Of a stretch of 64,000 bases of DNA, positions 11,011-21,904 are shown piece by piece. Both the position numbers and the translations under genes were made by a program. The stretch is from Larix kaempferi. Its lineage: Eukaryota; Streptophyta; Pinopsida; Pinales; Pinaceae. The DNA lies in assembly GCA_027924585.1 (NCBI GenBank), contig BSBM01002108.1, forward strand, positions 289,001 through 353,000, in the 5' to 3' direction. The stretch's first letter is position 1, and every line of letters starts with the position of its first letter. The notes beneath the pieces were generated by a model, which ran no database searches, was not told where the DNA came from, and saw only the letters and a list, made by a program, of their open reading frames with translations.

Positions 11011-13267
11011 TTATAGGTATAATATTGGAGGATTAAGGAGGATTTATTAATGAGAGGGGTGTGGTAATAAATCTTGAATTGGTTTGTAGAAATACAACTT
11101 CAAATAATGTTTTTTTTCCGAAGGATTACGGATTATATATGTAATCCCTAGATTGTGCTATTGGTGAATGGGTGATCAACTACCTTCCTTCAAGGATCTT
11201 GTGGATTTGGGTAGGGTTTCCCACAACATTCTGATGGTGGAGTTTGTTAGAAAATGGTTGGAATAGGTGTTAACAATCAAATTAACACACTCAACAAAGT
11301 GTAAGGCAGAATTTTTTTTACTATGTGCCCACAACATGAAGTCAGAAGATAAGTGCATAAGAGAACAATCCTCTCTTATCTAATCACTAATTCCATGATT
11401 GGAAGGATTGAGTGAATAAAGAGGTAGCCCAAAGAGACAAGGGTCGGTGATTGAACTGCTCAATTGAAGGCTCAAATCTAAGCTCCACCTGTCAATAGTG
11501 AGAAGAAATGCACAAGATTGCATTGATTGTGCTTGAGAATTCTGAATTTGTGATAAAATCCTAAAAATACTATGGAAAGTGGGTTTTGAGTAAAAAGAAT
11601 CAAAATCAAGAAAGGGATTATTCCACATTGAAAGATGAAACTTGAGATCCCATTTCCCAATACTATAAAACAAAGGCATTTGGGACATGGTAGAGGAGGA
11701 CAAAGGAAGAGAAAAGGCATGCTGGGGAGATTTGGAGAATGGGAAAGCTCATATTCATCAAAGGAAAGGATGGAGAAGGATAGCTAAAAGCAAGGGAGGA
11801 TGGAGGCATCTCAAGCAAGATTGTAAGTATGTCTATTTTCCCCTTTGATATCAAATGAAATAATTCAATTTTCCTTCCATTCATGAGTTTAAGTTTTTCT
11901 TCTCAAGTTTAGTTTGAATTCATAATGGTTTAAAGATCTTAGAAAATGATAGATAATTGGTTTAAGATCTTAGGAAATGTTAGATAATTGTTCATTTCTG
12001 ATGATTGATCCTCACCAATTCATATTAATATAGCCATTTAGGGTAGACACATCCCTAACTTAAACATTATTATCAGATTGGAGACCATACTGGGGATTTA
12101 ATTTGAAAATTTATTCAATATTTTGGTGTTTCAATCTTTCATATCTGCTTAAATATTTCCTTAAGAACTCTTAAAGAACCTATGTTCCAGGTTTAGAAGA
12201 TCAAAACCGGCCTTAATCACCTCCTAAACACCCACAAATATTGAAAATGGAGCTTAGATCTCGGTTTTTCTTGTTTTAGAGGACCAACACACTATGACTG
12301 TGCATATAGAGCATTGTTGGTCAAAAGACACACCCTGTACACTAGCAAGGAGTGCCACAAACGTACCCTACATGTGTTCAAGGTGCGTTGATCCCCTTTC
12401 AATGCTCTGCTTTGTTCCAGGAGGTGTGTCGATCGGGTTTTTGAGTTTTTGGAGCTCGGTTCTTCATTCTTGCCTCATTTTTTGTGATTTTTTATTCTTG
12501 GATTGGCTGTGGAACCCCTTAGATTAGATTTTGGACCTTACTTGGATCCTCTTTAGCTAAATATTTGGAATATTTTTAAAGAACTTTAAATCTTTCTTGA
12601 TTCAAATTTGCAAAAATTTCTAGAACTAGCTTTGATATTTCATTGTTTTAGGGCCACATTTAGGCTTCATTTTTGTACTTGTAGACCTGAACATTGATTT
12701 AAGAAATGTTAGGATCATTTTACCACTAATTTGGAAAAAATTGGAAGGGTTTGGTTTGAAAATTTTAGATTTGGAATTTTCCTCCAAAAACCTTTAAAAT
12801 GGCCTAAATTGGCATTTTTTTCAAAATTTTCTTACAATTTGTGGTAGATCGAATTGCTTAAGGTCATATTTTGTTGTTAGATCCCTAATTGGATAGGATT
12901 AGGGTTGATCCTTAAAGAATTTTGATTCATTTCATAGTTTGCAAATAGTGAAAATTGAAAAAACATAAATATTTGTATAAAGAACCTTAAGGCCCTTTAA
13001 TTTATGAATCTCATACACTTGCTTATATGAAACATGAAACCAAATATCAGTTATTACATATGCAAAGATCACTTGAACATATTTGCATTAAAAAAAATAA
13101 AAAATTGAACATCATAATTTGAGATATTTTGAAAACAATTTTCCTCCAAAAGTGAAAACAAACTTTAATTAGTCAAATTTTGTTTTGGATCTACAATATT
13201 TCATTATTCTCATGCACAATTAGAGAAAGTTGTAGCTTTACATCTCGATTTTATTGTGATAAGTTAT
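11011..13267. other. Non-coding AT-rich sequence
   Basis: No recognised gene or element ends. The first part (to about 11260) may be the continuation of the LINE. Short open stretches on both strands (e.g. 11380-11703 minus, 12294-12527 plus) carry no motif. Confidence 0.4.
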
Positions 13268-13560
13268 GTTCGAGCTACCGTATCCTCTTTGATTCACTTC
13301 CGGGTGGCCCTGCAAACGAGAAAGTAGATCTCAAGTGTAATAGAGTAGATTTCAATTTTCACATATAGTTCTCGAGCTACTGTATCCTCTTTGCTTGCAC
13401 TTTCAAGTGCCCTTCAAACGAGAAAGTAGATCTCAAGTGTAAGAATTTAATTCATAAGTAGTCAAAAGGGCTTTGTGTATCCTCTTTTCTGTCACTTTCG
13501 GGTGGCCCTACAAACGAGAAACAGAGATCCCCCTTGTAATAGAATTAGATTCATTTTCAC
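13268..13560 (+). repeat. Three-copy tandem repeat, about 100 bp period
   Basis: TATCCTCTTT recurs at 13281, 13383 and 13478. Each copy is followed by a TTTC/TTCC GGGTGGCC-like block, CAAACGAGAAA and a GATC...AAGTGTAA or GATCC...TTGTAA end. Copies are diverged, so this is an old tandem duplication of unknown origin. Confidence 0.6.
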
Positions 13561-14417
13561 TGGGATATTTGTTTGGTTTACATTGATTTTTGAAAATTAG
13601 TTATTATCCATATTTCAAAAGAACTGTTCCTAAATATCATAAATCTACCAAAAAATTTTGCATGTTTGAAAAACACACATGAACCTCTAACTTTTCATTA
13701 GTTTAAAACATTCATCGAATTGAAAGGTAGAGTAGTGAGCATATTACATTGTTTGGTTCACATTCTCGAGTCAACACACCACCAGTTTCACATCCACTCC
13801 TGAAACTAAGCAAACTACCCTTAAAATTGGAGCTTAATCTAAAACTAACCAAGATTTGATTTTTCATATCACCAACAAGGTGAAGTTAGTGCCCTAGATT
13901 AGGTGGAGATTTAACACTCCTGTGCTACAAAATATTGAAACTAGCATTGATTATTGAGAGTTTAAATCCAGTAATACCATGAAACACTTGTCAGGAACGC
14001 GCATCTAACACATGCGTCAAGCACGAGGTCAATCTGGATAAGTAAGGTTGGTTCCCCCCTTCTTGCTTGTTTAGTGGGACATGAGCTCATCACAGAATTC
14101 TATGTAAAGTGACAAGTCCTCGAGGTGACATCACTTTTCTAGAATACCTAGTTATGAGAGTTGTTCTATACTTACAATTGTTCCTCCCAACCATTGATTG
14201 TGAAGTGGTAACCTTCATTTCTATTCCTAGGATATCACAAAGGCTATTGTGAATGGGGGACACTTGCAATACCTAAGACATAATTTCAAGATTTTACTCC
14301 TTGGGAGGGTGATTGCTCGAGAACTAACACTTACACCCCTAGCTATTAAAGTTTATTGTAATTGTTTCTCGTACCTTCGTTATTAGTAATTGTTTGAGGC
14401 TTGATATCCCTCAGTAG
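13561..14417. other. Non-coding flank of Cop-B
   Basis: No gene or repeat recognised. It would be continuous with 19224 onwards before Cop-B inserted. Confidence 0.4.
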
Positions 14418-14422
14418 ATACT

Positions 14423-14759
14423 TGTTAGAAAAACAGGATTATAGAGCAATAACAATAAACATAAATGCAAATATAATCACACACACATTACAAGAGAGAC
14501 ACAGATATATAGTGGTTCACCCCAACTTGGGCTACGTCCACACTGAATTTGCCAGTCCTTATTATTATTACCGTCCAGCAAGGTGAAGGGATACAACCTG
14601 CAGCACAGCCACTGCACTTCCTCTTCACTGTCTCACAGTATCTCTCCTAATCTTAGAGATTTTTACAATGCATAAAACCTAATACATCATTCGCCCTGGG
14701 GTACGGACACGGCTGAATCATTATCTATGAGACTGGAAGATATGGCTCCACAACCAACA
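14423..14759 (-). repeat. 3' LTR of Cop-B
   Basis: 337 bp, plus strand TGTTAGAAAAACAGG to CCACAACCAACA. It is 50 bp shorter than its partner because the poly-C and following segment are absent. Compared with the 505-bp Cop-G LTR, both Cop-B LTRs lack the U3 part that holds the TATA box. Confidence 0.9.
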
Positions 14760-14775
14760 ATCTCCCACTTGGAGA
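14760..14775 (-). other. Polypurine tract of Cop-B
   Basis: Element strand CTCCAAGTGGGAGAT directly before the 3' LTR start TGTTGG, the usual plus-strand primer arrangement in Copia elements. Confidence 0.75.
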
Positions 14776-14839
14776 CTGATCACAACAACTCCACCGCTGC
14801 TGTACTTGCTAGACCTTGGACTTGGAAACTTCTCATATT

Positions 14840-15528
14840 CACCTTCATGATAGAAGGCCAACTGAAACCGAGCAGGAACTTAGTTTCTCTCTGGTCACTA
14901 CCTTTGTGAACATGTCTGCAGGATTCTGGCTAGTATGTATCTTTTCCAGCTTCAACAGTTCATTTTCTAGAACAGAGCGTATGAGATGGTATTTGAGCTG
15001 TATATGTTTAGTCTGGGAATGGAATGCTGAGTTCTTTGCAAGATGAATGACACTCTAGATGTCACTATACAACCTGCTATCCTTCTGCTTCTTACCCACT
15101 TCCTCCATAAACCTCTACAGCCAAATCATCTCTTTACTAGCCTCTGTAACAGCAACATACTCTGTTTCTGTTGTTGAAAGTGCAACAACCTTTTGCAGTC
15201 TCGGAATCCAACTTACTGTTGTTCCACCTACAATAAACACATACCCTGTGGTGCTCCTCCTGCTATCCTTATCATTTGCCATATCTGCATCAACATATCC
15301 CTATAGAACAGTTTCTGAACCTCCAAAACATAATGCATGAGTGGTGGTACCTCTCAAATACCTGAGAATCCACTATACTGCCTTCCAATGTTCTTTACCT
15401 GGATTTTTCATATATCTACTCACAACTCCCACTTCTTGTGCAATATCTGGTCTTATGCACACCATGGCATACATCAAGCTGCCAACTGCTGATTGATAGG
15501 GAATCTTGGACATGTAATCTGTCTCTTC
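14840..15528 (-). pseudogene. Cop-B RNase H and Pol C-terminus (broken)
   Basis: Continuation of Pol after the stop at 15529-15531. Reading leftwards: [45 protein letters not shown], a [14 protein letters not shown] segment, and a C-terminus NPADMFTKVVTRE near 14890-14930. These match the Cop-G sequence at 63470-64000 and are the connection plus RNase H domain that removes RNA from the RNA:DNA hybrid. Further stops interrupt it. Confidence 0.8.
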
Positions 15529-16293
15529 CTATGTATTGGGACACATTTCCTTACTTAGACTGAAATGGATGGCCAAAGGTGTACTTACTGGTTTTGAATT
15601 CTGCATTCTGAACCTCTCCAACACCTTTTGTATGTACTCGCTCTGAGACAATGTCAATTTGTGATTTTTCCTGTCTCTTATTATTCTCATACCAAGGATT
15701 TGCTTTGCAGCACCCAAATCCTTCATCGCAAATGAATTAGCTAGCTTCCTTTTGAGTACATTTATATCCTGCATGTCAAACCCTGCAATAAGCATGTCAT
15801 CCACATACAATAACAAGATAATATATCTTTCATCGTCTAGCTTCTTGAAATAAACATAGTGGTCAGAATGACATCTACTATAACCTTGTTCTGTCATAAA
15901 CCTGTCAAATGTTAAATACCACTGCCTTGGAGCTTGCTTCAAACCATACAAACTCTTTTTCAACCTGCATACCAAGTTCTCCTTACCTTTGACTTCAGAC
16001 CCTTGTGGCTGCTGCATATATATCTCTTGCTCCAAATCCCCATGGAGAAAGGTTGTTTCTATATCTAACTGTTCAAGATGCAAATCTTCTATTGCCACTA
16101 GACTTAAGATAGTCCTAATTGAAGTCATCTTAACAACAGGAGAAAATATTTCATCAAAATCTATACCTTTCTTCTGTGCAAACCCCTTTACAACAAGTCT
16201 GGCCTTGTACCGCTTATTTTCTCCTTTTTCTTCCTTCAACCTGTAAATCCATTTGTTCTGCAATGCTCTTTTATTAGCAGGCAACTGAACCAA
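15529..16293 (-). CDS. Cop-B reverse transcriptase fragment (RVT_2)
   Basis: An open stretch of 254 codons covering the Copia [22 protein letters not shown] near the start, [52 protein letters not shown], and the catalytic box LLLYVDDMLIAG with both aspartates present. It ends at a TAG where Cop-G has CAG (63473-63475). It is joined in frame to integrase through another TAG (16303-16305), also CAG in Cop-G. The RT catalytic residues look intact, but the frame is closed at both ends. Confidence 0.9.
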   Translation of the reverse strand: MVQLPANKRALQNKWIYRLKEEKGENKRYKARLVVKGFAQKKGIDFDEIFSPVVKMTSIRTILSLVAIEDLHLEQLDIETTFLHGDLEQEIYMQQPQGSEVKGKENLVCRLKKSLYGLKQAPRQWYLTFDRFMTEQGYSRCHSDHYVYFKKLDDERYIILLLYVDDMLIAGFDMQDINVLKRKLANSFAMKDLGAAKQILGMRIIRDRKNHKLTLSQSEYIQKVLERFRMQNSKPVSTPLAIHFSLSKEMCPNT

Positions 16294-16302
16294 ATCCCAA
16301 GT

Positions 16303-17295
16303 CTAGTTTCCTACCAATGATTCCATCTCCTCATTCATGCCTTGCTCCCACTTCTTTCTAGTTTCCACCTGCATTGCTTCTTCGTAACATTTTGGTTCAC
16401 CAGCATCACTCATCAACAAATAATACATTGAAGGAGAGTATCGTTCAGGGAGTCTACTTAACCTGTTAGATCTTCTTATAGTTGCAGGAGTTTCAAGCAC
16501 TTGCTGTTGTTCTTGATTTTCTGGCACCTTTGGAACTTCATTTTCAATAATTTCATCAAGTACTGTGTACTCTGTGTTTTCCTTTTCCTGTTTCTTTCCC
16601 TGCAACTGATCTTTATACATGACCTTTTCATTGAATATCACATCTCTACTCCTGATGATTTTGTTATTTTCATAATCCCATAAGCGATAACCAAATTCAT
16701 CAACCCCATATCCAATAAAAGTACATTTCTTGGATTTAGCTTCAAGCTTTGTTCTATTTTCTTTATCAATATGGACAAATGCTTCACAACCAAACGTTCT
16801 AAAAAATGAGTAGTTTACCTTTTTATCTATCCATGCCTCCTCTGGAATACCACCATCCAAAGCAATTGAAGGTCCTTTGTTTATTAAATAAACAACAATA
16901 TTTACAGCATCCGCCCAAAACTGTAAGGGCAACCCTGCATGTAGTCTCATACACCTTGCACGCTCCATGATCGTTCTGTTCATCCTTTCTGACACACCAT
17001 TTTCTTGTGGTGTTCCTGGGACTGTCTTCTCTCTATGAATCCCATAGTATGAACAGTAACTATCAAACTCCTTGCTACAATACTCACCTCCATTATCAGA
17101 TCTGAGACACTTCAACCTTTTCCCTGTCTCATTCTCAATCAAAGCTTTCCACTTCTTAAAAGTAGCAAACACATTAGATTTCTGTCTAATGAAATAAACC
17201 CAAGTTTTCTTAGTTGCATCATCAATAAATGTAACATAATAATGAGAGCCACCAAGAGATTGTACCTGAGTCAGTCCCCATACATCTGTATGCAC
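16303..17295 (-). CDS. Cop-B integrase fragment (rve domain)
   Basis: A 330-codon open stretch carrying the integrase catalytic core. HTDVWG and TFIDDATKKTWVYFI supply the first Asp, LRSDNGGEY the second, and GTPQENGVSERMNRTI the Glu of the D,D35E triad. [20 protein letters not shown] and FIGYGVDEFGYRLWDY follow, then a linker [15 protein letters not shown] into RT. The integrase joins element cDNA to host DNA. The core looks intact; the N-terminal zinc-binding part lies in the broken segment 17296-17723. Confidence 0.9.
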   Translation of the reverse strand: MHTDVWGLTQVQSLGGSHYYVTFIDDATKKTWVYFIRQKSNVFATFKKWKALIENETGKRLKCLRSDNGGEYCSKEFDSYCSYYGIHREKTVPGTPQENGVSERMNRTIMERARCMRLHAGLPLQFWADAVNIVVYLINKGPSIALDGGIPEEAWIDKKVNYSFFRTFGCEAFVHIDKENRTKLEAKSKKCTFIGYGVDEFGYRLWDYENNKIIRSRDVIFNEKVMYKDQLQGKKQEKENTEYTVLDEIIENEVPKVPENQEQQQVLETPATIRRSNRLSRLPERYSPSMYYLLMSDAGEPKCYEEAMQVETRKKWEQGMNEEMESLVGN

Positions 17296-17723
17296 TAGCT
17301 CTAACTTTTAATTCTTCTTCTATTTCCCAACCCTGAGAAATCTGACTCTCTTCTGTTTTCCATAAACACAATTTTCACAAAATTCCAAACTTACCTACTT
17401 CAAATCTGGTAGCAACTTCCTTGAGTGGAGAATCTACATCCCCTTCTCACTCATGTGGCCAAGCCTATGATGCCACAATGCTGTATCTGTTCCTGTGGAA
17501 GCTAAAGAGATAGAATGATCAGTATTATGAGGACATAAATACAACGTACCTACCCTGTCTCATTTTTCTATCACCATTGATCCTTTAGTGATCTTTCACC
17601 ACTTTTCTCCAAATGTAGATAGATAGCCGCCATCTCCCAACTGCCTTGTTGAGATCAGATTTCTTTTCATAGCAGGAATATTCCTAACATCTTTCAACAG
17701 CGAGTCAGTTCCATTCTTAACTT
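17296..17723 (-). pseudogene. Cop-B pre-integrase segment (broken)
   Basis: Corresponds to Cop-G residues around KVYIKVKNGTDWLLKDVRHIP, ALWHHRLGHMSEKGM and VYGKQKRVRFLRVGK (GAG_pre-integrs, the HHCC zinc-binding part). A 1-bp loss near 17745 shifts the frame out of protease. A TAG at 17320-17322 after RVGK is also present in Cop-G at 61683-61685. Confidence 0.7.
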
Positions 17724-18233
17724 TTATCCATACCTTACCATTCCAACAATTTTACATGGCTCATCATCACCCAATAAAACATGTTCAAAATCGCCAGGAA
17801 CATGCTTAGGAAAGTATTTCCTATGGGGTGTAGCATGACATGAAGCTCCTAAATCTACTACCCAATAATCACTAGTATTATCTAATGCAAGAATCAAAGC
17901 ATCTTGTAACACATCACCTGCTACATTTGCTTCCTGGGTAGTTTCCTTCTGTGCATCTCCTTTCTTCTTTAGAGATCTGCAGTCTTTCTTCAGATGTCCT
18001 TTCTTTCCATAGTTCCAACACTCTATTTTTCCCAGTATGGACTTAGATCTGCTCGTTTTAGACTTGCCATGATTACCTTGGATATTTCCTCTCTCCCTTT
18101 GTCTTCCCCTTCTCTCCATGGTCAACGCATTACCTGATGTCTTATCTGTGCTTTTTCTTCGCATTTCCTCGCTAAGAATAACACCAATAACTTCACATTT
18201 CCTCGCTAAGAATAACACCAATAACATCATCAA
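17724..18233 (-). pseudogene. Cop-B gag C-terminus, zinc knuckle and protease
   Basis: Open stretch containing SEEMRRKSTDKTS, a CCHC-type knuckle CWNYGKKGHLKKDC whose second Cys is Tyr (Cop-G keeps CWNCGKKGHLKKDC), and the aspartic protease site WVVDLGASCHATP, where Cop-G has the canonical DSGA. The knuckle and protease changes suggest relaxed selection. It overlaps the gag N-terminal stretch because a 34-bp tandem duplication at 18162-18229 throws the frame. Confidence 0.85.
18162..18229 (-). repeat. 34-bp tandem duplication inside Cop-B gag
   Basis: CATTTCCTCGCTAAGAATAA... starts at 18162 and again at 18196. Thirty-four is not a multiple of three, so this duplication alone splits gag. Cop-G has a single copy (VIGVILSEEMRRKST). 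Confidence 0.9.
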
Positions 18234-18765
18234 ATTTCAAGGTGTTTGAACTAGATACAAAGTTACTTACAACAATGACCAAGCTATTTAAGCTTTGTTT
18301 CAATGAACACAAGATTAGAAGAGCCCTAACCTCATCATCAAAGTTCACACTTACAAAAATTAGCTGATTTGTAACCATATTAAACTCATTTAAATGATCA
18401 GTAACAGATCCACCTTCAGACATCTTCATATTAAATAAACGCTTCATTAGAAATACCTTGTTGGAGGCCAAGGGTTTTTCATACATCTTACCCAGTGCAC
18501 TCATCAAAACCTTCGTTGTTGTTTCTTTTGAGATATTGAAATCCACCAACAAAGCCAAGCTCAGCCGTATTGTTCCCATAGCCTTTCTGTCAAGAACCTC
18601 CCATTCTTTGTCCTTCATGGCCACCGGCTGCTTTGATCTTCCTCCCAACGGTAGGAATAGATCCTTCTGGTACAGATAGTCCTCCATTTGCATCTTCCAT
18701 AACTGGAAGTTTTGGCCATTAAACTTCTCGACCTTAAACTTTCCTTCTTCCGCCATTGCTCCCAC
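18193..18765 (-). CDS. Cop-B gag N-terminal part (UBN2 type)
   Basis: Starts at ATG 18765 or 18756 (MAEEGKFKVEKFNGQNF) shortly after the primer binding site. It contains LWKMQMEDYLYQKDLFLPL, EWEVLDRKAMGTIRLSLA and MKMSEGGSVTDHLNEFN, the usual capsid-like region of Copia Gag. It is open for 190 codons and closes within the 34-bp duplication. Confidence 0.9.
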   Translation of the reverse strand: MGAMAEEGKFKVEKFNGQNFQLWKMQMEDYLYQKDLFLPLGGRSKQPVAMKDKEWEVLDRKAMGTIRLSLALLVDFNISKETTTKVLMSALGKMYEKPLASNKVFLMKRLFNMKMSEGGSVTDHLNEFNMVTNQLIFVSVNFDDEVRALLILCSLKQSLNSLVIVVSNFVSSSNTLKFDDVIGVILSEEM

Positions 18766-18817
18766 TCGAACCAGAAACCCTAGCTTCCTGCGGGTTTATC
18801 TGCCAAATAGACCTTTG

Positions 18818-18829
18818 GCTCTGATACCA
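18818..18829 (-). other. Primer binding site of Cop-B (initiator Met-tRNA)
   Basis: Plus strand GCTCTGATACCA, two bases from the 5' LTR. Confidence 0.9.
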
Positions 18830-18831
18830 AT

Positions 18832-19218
18832 TGTTAGAAAAATAGGATCGCAGAGCAATAACAATAAAAAAAAAAATATAATCACACACACATTACAAGA
18901 GAGACACAGATATATCGTGGTTCACCCCAACTTGGGCTACGTCCACACTTAATTTTCTAGTCCTTATTATTATTACCGTCCAGCAAGGTGAAGGGATACA
19001 ACCTGCAGCACAGCTGCTGCACTTCCTCTTCACTGTCTCACAGTCTCTCTCTTGATCTTAGAGATTTTTACAATGCATAAAACCTAATACATCATTCCCC
19101 CCCCCCCCCCCCCCCCCGGACCCCCTGAGCGTCGGGCCGAGATCATAACCAAACCTAGGGTACGAACACGACTGAATCATCATCTATGAGATTGGAAGAT
19201 CTGGCTCCACAACCAACA
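18832..19218 (-). repeat. 5' LTR of Cop-B with a 21-C run
   Basis: 387 bp, plus strand TGTTAGAAAAATAGG to CCACAACCAACA, followed by TSD ATACT. A run of 21 C (19097-19117) leads into CGGACCCCCTGAGCGTCGGG, where the Cop-G LTR instead continues with about 120 bp that include TATAAAA. Confidence 0.9.
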
Positions 19219-19223
19219 ATACT

Positions 19224-21890
19224 AGTTTTGGAAGGCCCTCTAATACAACTTTTCACTGAACCTCAAATATTTGGAAAAGTAGATTGATTGCTTGTATCTG
19301 TTATCACATATATAGTAGCCGGGCTACCATACATTATTTTTCTGATTCCAGTACACTATTCAACCAGTTCCCTTACATTGAGATGCTGAGATGAGCATCT
19401 ATATTGGATCACTATCAGATTTTGGACAGCAGTATGTATTCCCCATGCCATGACTGAGTCTCAGGACACTCAAAGAGATGACCGATGTAGCCATTGTGCC
19501 AGTTGTACAAAGCAGTCAGTAGTGCTCAGAGTTGCAGCAGCAGTTTCAGAGGACAGATGATGGTACAGGTGATGAGCATTCAGGTATATGACTCAACAGG
19601 TATATCATAGTGTTGTGGTTATATTACTTTTATATTTATTCTTATAGCATGTCTTAGCACCTAGTGTCATGATCTGGCGATCGTATAGATATGTGGACCT
19701 GTTTGATCATATTATATATATTATATTGTCCCTACTCAGAGTTAGAAGTTCACTATTCATACTCATTGGTTTTACCCTCCTTAGGGAGAATAGAGGTGAT
19801 CATTCCACCATACCTTGGCTTGCTAGTGTTGGCACCATTATTCATTGTCTTCATCCATCCATTACCTACCTTTTAGTTTATCACCCTGACTTACTACTTG
19901 ACTAGTGGCATGTAGGACTTTTCCCCACTGTAGCCTCTGTATTGGCTGAGCTTCCCTATTTATTGTGTCTCAGCTCTGAGTTGGTGACAAAAAATACCTA
20001 TGGTGAGTTGGAATTCCTTGTGAATTCCCCCTAGTCACTAAAGTTGTGTTGGCTAAACCTGAAACTTTTAGTGCTGCCATGAATACAAAGTCTGGAAAAA
20101 AATGAAATGCTATATCTTGTATGAAAAGTCCATTCATGCAATGTGTTTCTAAACACACATGAATGAAAGGCATGCCAAATGAAAATGGCCATGAAAATAA
20201 AATGTTATATCTTTTGGAAATGTAAATACCTAGGTAAACAAGCTGTCTGTGACACACCTAGAAGTGCTCAGGTAAACAAGTGCCTTAAAAACACACCTGC
20301 AGCAGAAAGCCTAAATAAATGTAAATATATGCAATGTGTTTATAAACACACATAGATCAAGGCTATGGAAACTTTAGGCCCAAAAAGAAATGGAACTTAA
20401 ATGCTATATCAAAACAATTGTTGGCCTTATTTGTATTATGGATTGTGCGCATTTGTTAAAGGTAAATAAACCCTCTTTGAACAACTCATCCATTTGTGAG
20501 ACACCGCCATTCCCTGTGTTGTTGCTCATTCAGTATATACTATGGTGTGTATTCCCTTTCCCTTTTCCAAAGTGTCACAAAGTTAAGTCAGTCAAGTCAT
20601 CCCTTAGCCTAGCCAGTTATTTTAGCCTTCACCCTTCACTAGCAAATTGATCACAGCTATGAAGTGAGTATGATCTTGAAAGTCTAATCTAAGTAATAAT
20701 AATAATTAATGACATTATATATTTGGATTTAGATCGTCAGTAATGATTACTTTGTGTTATAATTGTTATTTGAATAAGTTGTAAAGCATGCATTAAACTT
20801 TGACACTTTGCAGCAGCTTCTGATGATGATCTGAGTTATATTTGGTCATGTTGACTTGGTCAAACCTAGTTTGACCAAGGTCACCTATAGGACATGAGAT
20901 GGTTGGACCTTGTGATGATATGGATTGATGATATATGGTCTATGTACATGTACATGATGATTCTATGCAGCAGCTACAGGGTTATGATTATGATTCATGG
21001 TTTACAGCAGTATTTGATCATTTACAGATTATTATTATTTGACCTGTTCCGATATATTGGATATATATTTTGATCATGCAGAGATTCATATGATGTATGA
21101 GTACACATCTTGGATATATTTGGACCTTCTGAGTCCAATGAGACAGTTTGTTTTCAGTTTCGGGCACTTACAGTGATGATTGAGCCTCAGTAGGCTATCC
21201 CAGTGCAGTTTTGGTTTGTCGGAGACCCTGTTAGAGCAGATGTGATTTTTATTCGGTTGACCTAGGGCGTTGTGCTTGGAGGGGGTGGTCCAGCCACTTG
21301 TTTTTTACCATATTACCCCCCTTCTGGACACACTAGTGCCCTCACCTTGACAGTGCAGGCACTCCAGGAGGCAGTTTGGGGCAGTTTCACGCTTCCCGAG
21401 GCATTTCAGGATTGGTAGAAATGGCTATTGAGGAATTCGATTTGGGATATTGAGGCAATGTTTTGGCATGGGATGATCAGTGATGATGGATTGATGTCTT
21501 CCACACCTCCTCTAGCAGTTTCAGCTTCATCGGGACCCGCATCCATCACTTATGGCACTTTTTGATGATTTCTGAGGTCTTTTGAGGCCTACGATTTTTC
21601 CATAGAGGCACGATTTGGGAAATTGATGACTATTTTATTATTATTGTGCTATGGGGATTGACCAAGGGTGGCTAAAATTACCCCTTGGACCCACCATAAG
21701 CTTCTTATTATATTTTGTCATCATGATTTGGTGGGATTCCCCTCTCTTAGGGCAATTTTGTCCACTTATGTTATATTTTATTAGTGATCCGTGTATTTTA
21801 TTGTTGAGCTCATCTCAACCATTGATTAGACATTTGTATCTTTTAATCTTAGCCACTCATTCAAAAAGTGGTTAGGATTTTGATGCCTCT
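19224..21890. other. Non-coding sequence, probably old repeats or U3 of Gyp-1
   Basis: No gene recognised. Two copies of a hairpin-forming ATGTGTTT...AAACACACAT lie at 20141-20160 and about 20334-20353. The part nearest 21897 may be the U3 of the Gyp-1 LTR, whose start I could not find. Confidence 0.35.
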
Positions 21891-21896
21891 CCTTCC

Positions 21897-21904
21897 TATT
21901 TAAA
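21897..21904 (+). promoter_or_regulatory. TATA-like box of the Gyp-1 LTR
   Basis: TATTTAAA followed by a GGAGAG run, the same form as TATTTAAAGGG at 42928 in Gyp-3. Confidence 0.45.

Larger units (their letters stand above)
14423..19218 (-). mobile_element. Cop-B, complete Ty1/Copia element (family II) with TSD ATACT
   Basis: A 4,796-bp minus-strand element with both LTRs (3' LTR 14423-14759, 5' LTR 18832-19218), polypurine tract, primer binding site, and the Copia order gag-protease-integrase-RT-RNase H. The 5-bp TSD ATACT is present on both sides (14418-14422 and 19219-19223). The LTRs differ at some twenty positions plus a 50-bp length difference, so the insertion is fairly old. Its coding region is broken by a 34-bp tandem duplication, small frameshifts and several TAG stops. 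It is closely related to Cop-G. Confidence 0.93.

Noticed and set aside
19097-19117. Poly-C run as a G-quadruplex regulatory site
   Set aside because: It sits at a deletion junction in an LTR and may be an expansion or assembly artefact; no independent support.
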